DNA from: Gammaproteobacteria bacterium
GTDB lineage: Bacteria; Pseudomonadota; Gammaproteobacteria; Xanthomonadales; Xanthomonadaceae
Length of the DNA stretch: 5,322 bases
NCBI GenBank assembly: GCA_025360985.1
Contig: JANYBA010000384.1
Span: 1 to 5,322, forward strand
Direction: 5' to 3'
Shown here: positions 1 to 5,322 of the stretch, one piece after another
Numbering within the stretch: the stretch's first letter is position 1
Layout: each line of letters starts with the position of its first letter
The notes under the pieces: generated by a model
The model's input: only the letters and a program-made list of their open reading frames with translations
The model's database searches: none
What the model was told of the DNA's origin: nothing
Translations under genes and position numbers: made by a program

Positions 1-70
1 TTTTTAAAGACATTAAGAGTTATGTTGATGATTTATGATCCTTCCGGTGAACAGACCTTTCAGCAGAAGC
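1..70. other. AT-rich gene-free left edge
   Basis: No coding sequence is supported here. The first 40 bases contain only about nine G or C, against roughly 60-65 % in the rest of the window. Composition climbs back to normal between about 40 and 70, just before the stop codon of the truncated sensor gene. This could be the end of an inserted element, an intergenic region of different origin, or an assembly junction. No transposase, inverted-repeat end or RNA gene can be recognised in so short a piece. Confidence 0.5.
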
Positions 71-2014
71 TCAAGTCGGATGCGGGGTCATAGGCCATCG
101 CCTGGAGCTTCTGGGGTCATCAGGGTTCACCCAGACATTCAGCTCAACCGAGCTGCGGCCTATGATTTGCTCGCGGGAGAATCCGAATGCCTGGATGCCG
201 GAATCGTTGACCTCGACGAATTCGCCGCCGGGGTAGCCCAGCAGGGCGATAATCGAGGGGCTCTGGTCGAACACCCGGCGGAACTTTTCCTCGTTGTCGC
301 GCAGTTGCTCCTCGGCCCGTTTGCGTTCAACCGCGACGGCGATCTGGCCCGACACGAACTGCAAAAGTTCGAGGTGCTTCTGGTCGTAGCTGACATCGCC
401 CGTATAGCTTTGCACCGCCAGAATGCCGATCGCCTTGCCACTCACCAAGAGCGGCACGCCGAGCCAGTCGATACTGTCGGTGCCAATCAGGCGCAGGCCG
501 TCGGGAAGCGAGCCATCCTGGCTCGCTTGCGGCGTCAGCAAAAGCGGCTCGGCATGCCGGATTACCCAGTTGGTCAAGCCGCCGCCGTCGCTGTGCCGGC
601 GTGGCTCCGGCCTTGGATCGACTTCGTCTACCCAATAGGGAAAGCTGATTTCGTCGTTGTCGGCGTCCAACAAGGCGATGTAGAAATTCCGCGCCGGCAT
701 GAGCTCGCCGATGATTTCGTGAATGCGTCGATACAGGTCATCAAGATTGCTGCTCTCGTGGCTGGCGTTGGAGATGGCGAACAAGGCTGACTGGAGTCGT
801 TCGGACTGCTTGCGTTCGGTGACGTCCTGAAAGGCGCCGGTCAACCTGACAGTACGGCCATCTTCCAACGTTGGCGAACAGATCGTGTGGACCCAGATCT
901 CCCGGCCTTTGGCAGTACGCAGCTTGACCTCGGTCTCGAAAGGCTGGCCGCTGATCACCGTCCCGCGGATAAGGGTGCGGATTGTCGGGTCGTCGGCGGA
1001 ATCGAAAAACCGCCCGATATCGGCCACGCGCGGCACATATTCATCTCGCGTCGTTTCGAACAGGCGGTAGGTTTCGTCGGTCCAATAGATGAAATCGCTG
1101 GCCAGGTCCCATTCCCAACCACCGACCCGCGAAGTTGCCTGGACGGTCCTGAACAAGGTGTTGCTGCGTTGCAGGGATTGTTCCGCACGCACGCGTTCGG
1201 ACACGTCCCGAAAGCTCCAGACCCGGCCGGAAGGCTCGCTATCGAGGATCTGCGGTCGCGAGTAGCGTTCGTACACCCGCCCGTCCTTGAAGCGGAGCAG
1301 GTCGAAGCTCTCGGCGAGCACGTCCTGCATCAATTGCTCGACCTTGGCGACGAACGCCCCCGGATCGGCCAACTGGTCGAGCACGAAAGCGAGCGCCTGC
1401 TCGTCGCTGCGGGTATCGAGGACGGCTTGCGGAATTCGCCACATCTCGATGAAGCGCCGGTTGAACTGGATGATGGCGCCATCGAGCCCGACCACGAGGA
1501 TTCCATCCGCGGTCGATTCGAGGGTCGAATTGAGGTTCGCCAGCGCAGACTTGAGCTGCCCTTCCTGGTACTTGCGCTCGCTGACGTCGGTGAAGCCGAC
1601 GACGACGCCGGCCGGCTCGCCGGCATCGTTCTCGAACGGCGCCGTATTGACGTTGATCCAGACCAGGCTGCCGTCGGCCCGGTGGACGCCCATTACGACG
1701 TTGTGGACAGGCAATCCGGTTTTCAGCGAGATCAGCGCCGGGTGCGTTTCGCCGGGGAAATCGCTGCCATCCTCGTGGACCGCTCGCCAACGCGGGTCGT
1801 ACGAAGTCCGCCCGTCGATTTCGTCCCCGGACCGGCCCAGGATGCGCTCGGCCGCGAGGTTGTGGGCGACGATGCGGCCGTCACGGTCCTGGACGACGAC
1901 GCCCTCGTGCAGGGCATCGAACACGCGCGCCAGCTGCTCGCGCGTCTCCCGCAGGGCCCTGTGCGCCCCCGTGTTGGATAAGGAGGCCGACGGCGGTCGA
2001 TGCTCGATCGTCAT
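71..2014 (-). CDS. multi-PAS/GAF sensory protein, C-terminally truncated
   Basis: A 647-residue cytosolic sensory protein with no visible signal peptide or membrane helix. In order it has PAS (about 28-147, ending in FTDVSERK), PAS (about 159-274, ending in FRDVSERV), PAS with PAC (about 285-402, ending in FQDVTERK), GAF (about 420-565) and the first half of a fourth PAS (about 575-633). Linkers between the domains are helical and coiled-coil-like (for example RAEEQLRDNEEKF). Such proteins normally end in a histidine kinase, GGDEF or EAL domain. None is present: there is no H-box, no ATP-binding G-boxes and no GGDEF motif. The fourth PAS stops resembling the family after NPDD (around base 117), and about 14 unrelated residues follow before the stop. 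I infer truncation. The start is ATG at 2014, because the frame upstream shadows the next gene; the Shine-Dalgarno is weak. The ligand and output are unknown. The gene lies 95 bases downstream of the glutamate-synthase-like gene, in the same direction. Confidence 0.85.
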   Translation of the reverse strand: MTIEHRPPSASLSNTGAHRALRETREQLARVFDALHEGVVVQDRDGRIVAHNLAAERILGRSGDEIDGRTSYDPRWRAVHEDGSDFPGETHPALISLKTGLPVHNVVMGVHRADGSLVWINVNTAPFENDAGEPAGVVVGFTDVSERKYQEGQLKSALANLNSTLESTADGILVVGLDGAIIQFNRRFIEMWRIPQAVLDTRSDEQALAFVLDQLADPGAFVAKVEQLMQDVLAESFDLLRFKDGRVYERYSRPQILDSEPSGRVWSFRDVSERVRAEQSLQRSNTLFRTVQATSRVGGWEWDLASDFIYWTDETYRLFETTRDEYVPRVADIGRFFDSADDPTIRTLIRGTVISGQPFETEVKLRTAKGREIWVHTICSPTLEDGRTVRLTGAFQDVTERKQSERLQSALFAISNASHESSNLDDLYRRIHEIIGELMPARNFYIALLDADNDEISFPYWVDEVDPRPEPRRHSDGGGLTNWVIRHAEPLLLTPQASQDGSLPDGLRLIGTDSIDWLGVPLLVSGKAIGILAVQSYTGDVSYDQKHLELLQFVSGQIAVAVERKRAEEQLRDNEEKFRRVFDQSPSIIALLGYPGGEFVEVNDSGIQAFGFSREQIIGRSSVELNVWVNPDDPRSSRRWPMTPHPT

Positions 2015-2109
2015 GCGGGAATCTCGACTGCCCTTGTGCGCACGGGGGATGCCCGGCAACTCTACCTTGCAAACGACCGCACTGCGAATGTGCCGAAAGG
2101 CCGATGGAG

Positions 2110-3741
2110 TCAGCTGAGCTTGCTGGTCCGCAAGGCGCTCACCGCCCTCGGTGGCGAAAACGAATCGGACCTCGCCTCGCCCCAGAACACCTTGAACGCC
2201 GGGATGGTCTCCACCCCGCCGGCAAGAAGTTCGCCCGGCTTCAGGAACCGATGCAGCGTCGCCAGCGAGCGCACTTCCGTCGACGAGACCCGTCGGATCA
2301 CGTGTTCGGGGCCGATCTCGGCCGGGTGCTGCAGGCCGGCCGCAGCGATCAGTTCCCTGAGCGCCTTCAGGGTGTTCGCGTGGAAGTTGGCGACGCGCGC
2401 CGCCTTGTCGACCGGATCGAGGGCCCGCTGGCGGAACGCATCCTGCGTGGTGACGCCGGTCGGGCAACGGTCGGTATGGCAGCTCTGCGACTGGATGCAA
2501 CCAAGCGCAAACATGTAGCCGCGGGCGGCGTTGCACCAGTCGGCGCCGAGCGCCATGGTCCGGACGATGTCGAAGGCGGTGATCACCTTGCCGGCGGCGC
2601 CGATGCGGATCTGCCCACGCAGGTCGAGGCCGACCAGGGTGTTGTGCACCAGCAGCAAGGCCTCGCGCAGGGGCGCGCCGACGTGGTTCGTGAATTCGAG
2701 CGGCGCCGCGCCAGTCCCGCCTTCGCCACCGTCGACGACGATGAAATCCGGGAGGATGCCGGATTCGTGCATGGCCTTGGCGATGCCGAACCATTCCCAG
2801 GGATGACCGATCGCCAGCTTGAATCCGGTCGGCTTGCCGCCGGACAGGTCGCGCAGGTGCTGCACGAATTGCAGCAGCCCCAGTGGCGTTTCGAAGGCGG
2901 AATGGCGGGCCGGGGATACGCAGTCCACGCCTTGCGGCACGCCGCGGGCAGCGGCGATTTCCTTCGATACCTTGGCGCCGGGCAGCACGCCGCCGTGGCC
3001 GGGTTTTGCGCCCTGGGAAAGCTTCACCTCAATCATTTTCACCTGCGGCGTGCGGGCATTCTCGACGAAGCGCTCCTCGTCGAACCGTCCCTGCGCGTCG
3101 CGGCAACCGAAATATCCGGAGCCGATCTCCCAGACCAGGTCACCGCCATTTTCGTGGTGGTAGCGGGAAATCGAACCCTCGCCGGTATCGTGGTAGAAGC
3201 CGCCGCGGCGCGCGCCTTCGTTCAAGGCCCGGATCGCGTTGGCGGAAAGCGCCCCGAAACTCATCGCCGAGATATTGAACACGCTGGCCGAATACGGCTG
3301 GGCCCTGCCCGCCCCGATCTCGAGGCGGAAGTCATGGCTGGGTGGATTGGTCGGCGCCAGCGAATGGTTCATCCATTCGTAGTCGTCCTGGTAGACGTCG
3401 AGCTGGGTGCCGAACGGGCGTTTGTCGAGGGCGTTCTTGCTGCGCTGGTAGACGATGGCGCGCTGTTCGCGCGAGAACGGCCGCTCGTCGTTGTCGGCAT
3501 CGATGAAGTACTGGCGGATCTCCGGGCCGATCGACTCGAGCAGGTAGCGAAAATGCGCGATCACCGGGTAATTGCGCCGGACCGCATGGCGCGATTGCAG
3601 CAGGTCCCACACTCCGACCATGCTCAACGCGGAAAAGATCGTTCCGGACCATTGCCAGGCCGGAGCGTGCCGCCACATGACGATCGACATCGCTGCCAGC
3701 GCGACGCAAAAAGCGAATGCCCAGTACCGGGACGGCAGCAT
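2110..3741 (-). CDS. membrane-anchored FMN-binding glutamate synthase family protein
   Basis: A 543-residue member of the glutamate synthase central/FMN domain family (Glu_synthase, COG0069). Residues 7-22 and 32-49 are hydrophobic and probably form a two-helix membrane anchor. The (beta/alpha)8 FMN domain covers about 150-520. It includes ISAMSFGALS (157-166), SQGAKPGHGG (242-251) and DGGEGGTGAAP (337-347), the usual flavin and 2-oxoglutarate-site loops. The [3Fe-4S] cysteines are kept as C415, C421 and C426 (Cx5Cx4C, followed by PTGVTTQ). It lacks the N-terminal class II glutaminase domain of true GltB and the C-terminal GltB beta-helix, so it cannot use glutamine by itself. Stand-alone proteins of this size are common in proteobacteria and their physiological reaction is not settled. 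The start is ATG at 3741, supported by AAGGAG seven bases upstream and by the membrane segment beginning right after it. The longer frame to 3921 would overlap the divergent gene and is not used. Confidence 0.92.
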   Translation of the reverse strand: MLPSRYWAFAFCVALAAMSIVMWRHAPAWQWSGTIFSALSMVGVWDLLQSRHAVRRNYPVIAHFRYLLESIGPEIRQYFIDADNDERPFSREQRAIVYQRSKNALDKRPFGTQLDVYQDDYEWMNHSLAPTNPPSHDFRLEIGAGRAQPYSASVFNISAMSFGALSANAIRALNEGARRGGFYHDTGEGSISRYHHENGGDLVWEIGSGYFGCRDAQGRFDEERFVENARTPQVKMIEVKLSQGAKPGHGGVLPGAKVSKEIAAARGVPQGVDCVSPARHSAFETPLGLLQFVQHLRDLSGGKPTGFKLAIGHPWEWFGIAKAMHESGILPDFIVVDGGEGGTGAAPLEFTNHVGAPLREALLLVHNTLVGLDLRGQIRIGAAGKVITAFDIVRTMALGADWCNAARGYMFALGCIQSQSCHTDRCPTGVTTQDAFRQRALDPVDKAARVANFHANTLKALRELIAAAGLQHPAEIGPEHVIRRVSSTEVRSLATLHRFLKPGELLAGGVETIPAFKVFWGEARSDSFSPPRAVSALRTSKLS

Positions 3742-3748
3742 GTCAGTA

Positions 3749-3754
3749 CTCCTT
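3749..3754 (-). promoter_or_regulatory. Shine-Dalgarno site of the glutamate-synthase-like gene
   Basis: AAGGAG on the minus strand, separated by seven bases (TACTGAC) from the ATG at 3741. This near-perfect site decides the start of the 543-residue protein in favour of 3741 rather than the longer open frame. Confidence 0.85.
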
Positions 3755-3779
3755 GACGCGGCAGACCATGGGATAACAT
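3753..3779 (+). promoter_or_regulatory. possible promoter of the sulfotransferase gene
   Basis: The 43-base divergent spacer contains TTGACG (3753-3758), five of six matches to a sigma-70 -35 box, and TAACAT (3774-3779) as a poor -10 candidate with a 15-base spacer. CATAAC (3777-3782, 18-base spacer) is an alternative. Either would start transcription at or just beyond the ATG at 3785, giving an almost leaderless messenger. This fits the lack of a clear Shine-Dalgarno there, but the match is weak and could be chance. Confidence 0.22.
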
Positions 3780-3784
3780 AACGC

Positions 3785-4570
3785 ATGCATTTTGTCGTCG
3801 GCCACCCGCGCTCCGGAACCCAGTTGTTGACCGACCTGCTCAATGCCGGCGGCGGGCGGATCGCCGCGCACGAGGCCCTGGTCGAAGCCTCGCCCGGGCA
3901 ATCGCTGATCGCCGTTGCCACCGACTACTACGAGGGCCGGATCGGCGCCGCTGCCGTCAGGGCTGTGCTCGCCAATTCCGTGCTGCCGGCGGCGATCGCC
4001 ATCGATGCGAGCTGGAAGAACACATGGATACTGCCGGTGCTGCTCGAATTGCACCCGGACGCGCGTGTGCTGCACCTGGCGCGCGACCCGCGGCACAATG
4101 TCGTCGCCTGCCACAACCTCGGTTACTACAGCGCTATCGGATTCAACCCGGAGTACCCGATCTATTCGCGATGGCTGCAGGCGATGCCGGTCGTCGCCAG
4201 GACGGGATGGCAGGCACTTTCGGTTTTCGAACGCAATTGCGCCTTCTGGGTCGAGAGCCATCGCCTCGCCCTGGCAGCGGGCGCCGGCCTGGACGCGCGC
4301 TACCTGCAGGTGAGGATGGAAGACCTTCACGATTCGGAGGCCATCGCCACGATCTTTGCGCTGTTCGATTTGGCGGTTCCGGCTGCGGATGCGATCGAAC
4401 GGGCGTTCGCCAAGCCGGCCAATCCACAGGCCAAGGTCAAGGCCTACGTGGACTCGCAGTTCCCGGACATCCATCTCCCGGCCTTCAACGACTGCCCTTC
4501 GCAACTTCAAGAGGCGCTGCTGCGGATTTGCGGGCCGATGGCCACCGAACTGGGTTATCGCCTGCCCTGA
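3785..4570 (+). CDS. sulfotransferase family protein
   Basis: A 261-residue protein of the PAPS-dependent sulfotransferase fold. It starts directly with the P-loop-like 5'-phosphosulfate site GHPRSGTQLL (residues 6-15). The 3'-phosphate-binding segment is LARDPRHNVVACHNLGYY (98-115), and a typical YLQVRMEDL strand lies at 173-181. The C-terminus ends ICGPMATELGY, as is usual in bacterial members. No signal peptide or membrane helix is seen, so it should be cytoplasmic. The family moves sulfate from PAPS to a hydroxyl or amine acceptor; the acceptor here cannot be read from the sequence. Oddly, the serine normally eight residues after the arginine of RDPR is absent: alanine is at 108 and cysteine at 109, with one residue apparently inserted. 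The start is ATG at 3785, with no good ribosome binding site and only 43 bases to the divergent gene. Its 3' end abuts a tRNA fragment and overlaps the toxin frame on the opposite strand. Confidence 0.85.
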   Translation: MHFVVGHPRSGTQLLTDLLNAGGGRIAAHEALVEASPGQSLIAVATDYYEGRIGAAAVRAVLANSVLPAAIAIDASWKNTWILPVLLELHPDARVLHLARDPRHNVVACHNLGYYSAIGFNPEYPIYSRWLQAMPVVARTGWQALSVFERNCAFWVESHRLALAAGAGLDARYLQVRMEDLHDSEAIATIFALFDLAVPAADAIERAFAKPANPQAKVKAYVDSQFPDIHLPAFNDCPSQLQEALLRICGPMATELGYRLP

Positions 4571-5082
4571 ATGGTGCCCGGGGTGGGGGTCGAACCCACA
4601 TGGCCCAACGGAAGGTACAGAGTGAGAGCTTGTTCGGCGGTCTCGCGGAAGCCGTGCAGCCGGTAGAAAGCAGCGGCGCGCGCGCCCAGCGCATCGACCA
4701 CCAGTAGGCGCACGCCCAGTTCACCTCGCAGTGCCAAGCAGCGTTTCACGGCATCCTGCAACAGCGATTCGCCGAGGCCCTGTCCCTGCTCATGCCGAGC
4801 GACCACCAGCCGCGCCAGTCGCGCAGCGGGCACTGGGTAGCGCGGCAGGCGGTGCTGGTCGATAGGTTGCAACGCGTGCAGATGCAGTTGGGCCGCCGCC
4901 AGGGTGTAGTAGCCAAGGATGCGCGAAGGCGCGTCGTCCTCGAACAGCACATGGGTGGTGGCGATGCCGTTGCGCTGATGCTGCGCGGCCAGATCGTGCA
5001 AATAGTGATTGAGCGATGGTTCGCCGCAGTCGAAGCCGACGCGGTCGTGGCGACGGCCTTCCAGCCGTTCGACGAACAGCAC
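4555..5082 (-). CDS. GNAT-family toxin (TacT/AtaT-like tRNA acetyltransferase)
   Basis: A 175-residue GCN5-related N-acetyltransferase. FDCGEPSLNHYL (17-28) and GYYTLAA (57-63) are typical of the toxin branch. The acetyl-CoA loop is QGQGLG (99-104), and the catalytic tyrosine is expected at Tyr140 in FYRLHGF. Characterised relatives (TacT, AtaT, ItaT) acetylate the amino group of charged tRNAs and stop translation; the target tRNA here is unknown. It follows the DUF1778 antitoxin in the same frame, with only TGA plus one codon between them. The in-frame stop restricts the start to about 5082, a GTG with no clear Shine-Dalgarno, which suggests translational coupling. The domain ends near LYLPL (155-159). 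Residues from about 162 come from a tRNA gene fragment and then from the antisense strand of the sulfotransferase gene, with the stop at 4555 inside that gene. The enzyme core looks complete; the tail is not native. Confidence 0.85.
   Translation of the reverse strand: MLFVERLEGRRHDRVGFDCGEPSLNHYLHDLAAQHQRNGIATTHVLFEDDAPSRILGYYTLAAAQLHLHALQPIDQHRLPRYPVPAARLARLVVARHEQGQGLGESLLQDAVKRCLALRGELGVRLLVVDALGARAAAFYRLHGFRETAEQALTLYLPLGHVGSTPTPGTIQGRR
4572..4599 (-). other. 3' fragment of a tRNA gene, putative attachment site
   Basis: Read on the minus strand, this is the 3' end of a tRNA: T-stem GTGGG, seven-base T-loop TTCGACC, T-stem CCCAC, acceptor strand CCCGGGC, discriminator A and encoded CCA. 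The TTCGA core and the five-base-pair stem are exact. An acceptor partner GCCCGGG would suit a tRNA-Leu (or a tRNA-Phe with a one-base change), but the isotype cannot be fixed from this part. No D-arm or anticodon arm lies to the right; the toxin gene takes their place. Such fragments are the usual mark of tyrosine-recombinase integration into the 3' end of a tRNA gene. By polarity the element should lie to the right and the older chromosome to the left. Confidence 0.8.
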
Positions 5083-5085
5083 GAT

Positions 5086-5322
5086 TCAGCGCCGCGCCAG
5101 TCCGCGTTCCATCGCCTTTTTCAGGCGGGCGTTGGGTTTGAATGGCCGGTCCAGCGCCTTCAAAAAACGCCGCGACTCCTCGGCCGACAGAGTGACCGTG
5201 AGTTCGGTGGCCATGACGCTTTCGGCTGCGCGCAGCACGGCGTCGCGCACGAAGGCTGACAGCGGCACGCCGCGCAGGTCTGCCGCGCGGGCGATGCGGG
5301 CCTTGTCGGTCGGGTTCAGGCG
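5086..5322 (-). CDS. DUF1778 (TacA/AtaR-like) antitoxin, 5' end outside window
   Basis: The visible C-terminal 78 residues belong to a ribbon-helix-helix antitoxin of the DUF1778 family, the usual partner of GNAT toxins. The frame stays open to the right edge. Its first visible residues (RLNPTDKARIARAADLRGVP) match the family helix ahead of the conserved LSAFVRDAV segment. A GTG at 5268 is therefore not the true start, and the gene begins beyond the window. LSAEESRRFLKAL and the basic end FKPNARLKKAMERGLARR correspond to the toxin-binding C-terminal part. Family members bind operator DNA through the N-terminal arm and cover the acetyl-CoA and catalytic site of the toxin, so this pair probably represses itself; the operator is outside the window. 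It ends in TGA at 5086, three bases before the toxin start. Confidence 0.88.
   Translation of the reverse strand, partial: RLNPTDKARIARAADLRGVPLSAFVRDAVLRAAESVMATELTVTLSAEESRRFLKALDRPFKPNARLKKAMERGLARR

Noticed and set aside
32..49. Resemblance of the minus-strand GGAAGGATCAT to the end of eukaryotic small-subunit rRNA genes
   Set aside because: Only 11 bases match and the flanking bases do not fit any rRNA; likely chance.
84..120. GGGGTCAT as a Tn3-type transposon end
   Set aside because: Tn3-family ends begin GGGG, but the match does not continue, the two copies are direct rather than inverted, and no transposase is visible.
887..1981. Plus-strand open frame of 364 codons, and a similar one at 35-790
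   Set aside because: Both are antisense to the PAS/GAF sensor, whose domains are clear on the other strand; they have no recognisable domain.
2092..2101. Small hairpin GCC-GAAA-GGC near the end of the glutamate-synthase-like gene
   Set aside because: The stem is three base pairs with no U-run, too weak for a terminator.
2015..2794. Upstream extension of the sensor frame to 907 codons
   Set aside because: The extra residues are Arg/Pro-rich out-of-frame shadow of the glutamate-synthase-like gene. PAS homology begins just after the ATG at 2014.
2104..3756. Long plus-strand open frame of 550 codons
   Set aside because: It is antisense to the glutamate-synthase-like gene over its whole length, shows no family motif and is rich in the residues typical of reversed high-GC codons.
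3742..3921. Sixty-residue N-terminal extension of the glutamate-synthase-like protein
   Set aside because: It would overlap the start of the divergent sulfotransferase gene, and a strong AAGGAG supports the ATG at 3741.
3743..4510. Minus-strand open frame of 255 codons
   Set aside because: It is antisense to the sulfotransferase gene, whose P-loop and 3'-phosphate motif are evident on the plus strand.
4024..4707. Plus-strand frame running through the tRNA fragment
   Set aside because: It is an out-of-frame shadow of the sulfotransferase gene continued through the tRNA remnant. Peptides from such tRNA read-through are familiar artefacts.
5086..5268. Complete 60-residue antitoxin starting at GTG 5268
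   Set aside because: The frame stays open to the window edge and the upstream residues fit the DUF1778 family, so this would be an artificial start.

Overview
The window reads as high-GC proteobacterial DNA (roughly 60-65 % G+C by eye). A beta- or gammaproteobacterium is the best guess, from the codon usage and the gene families, but nothing here fixes the genus. It holds five protein genes, all of known family type, plus a 28-base fragment of a tRNA gene that appears to mark the edge of an integrated element. I see no CRISPR array, complete tRNA, rRNA gene or recognisable transposase.

Layout, left to right. Positions 1-70 hold no gene and are strikingly AT-rich (about 9 G/C in the first 40 bases). 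Positions 71-2014 (minus) encode a PAS-PAS-PAS-GAF-PAS sensory protein. It loses family resemblance halfway through its fourth PAS domain and has no output domain, so it looks truncated close to the AT-rich edge. Positions 2110-3741 (minus) encode a membrane-anchored FMN/[3Fe-4S] protein of the glutamate synthase central-domain family. It lies upstream of the sensor in the same direction, 95 bases away. A 43-base divergent spacer follows, then a plus-strand sulfotransferase-fold gene (3785-4570).

One base after the sulfotransferase stop is the 3' end of a tRNA gene on the minus strand: T-arm, acceptor strand and CCA, 4572-4599. Right of it is a toxin-antitoxin pair of the DUF1778/GNAT (TacA-TacT, AtaR-AtaT) type, also on the minus strand. 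The antitoxin runs off the right edge. The toxin reading frame continues through the tRNA fragment and stops inside the sulfotransferase gene on the opposite strand. Its last ~14 residues are therefore an accident of the junction.

The most economical reading is that an integrative element entered the 3' end of a tRNA gene. The 28-base fragment would be the distal attachment-site copy, the toxin-antitoxin pair the last cargo of the element, and everything left of 4572 the old chromosome. This predicts an intact tRNA gene of the same 3' sequence, with an integrase nearby, to the right of the window. No new defence or metabolic system is visible. The second place worth checking is the broken sensor and the AT-rich sequence at the left edge.
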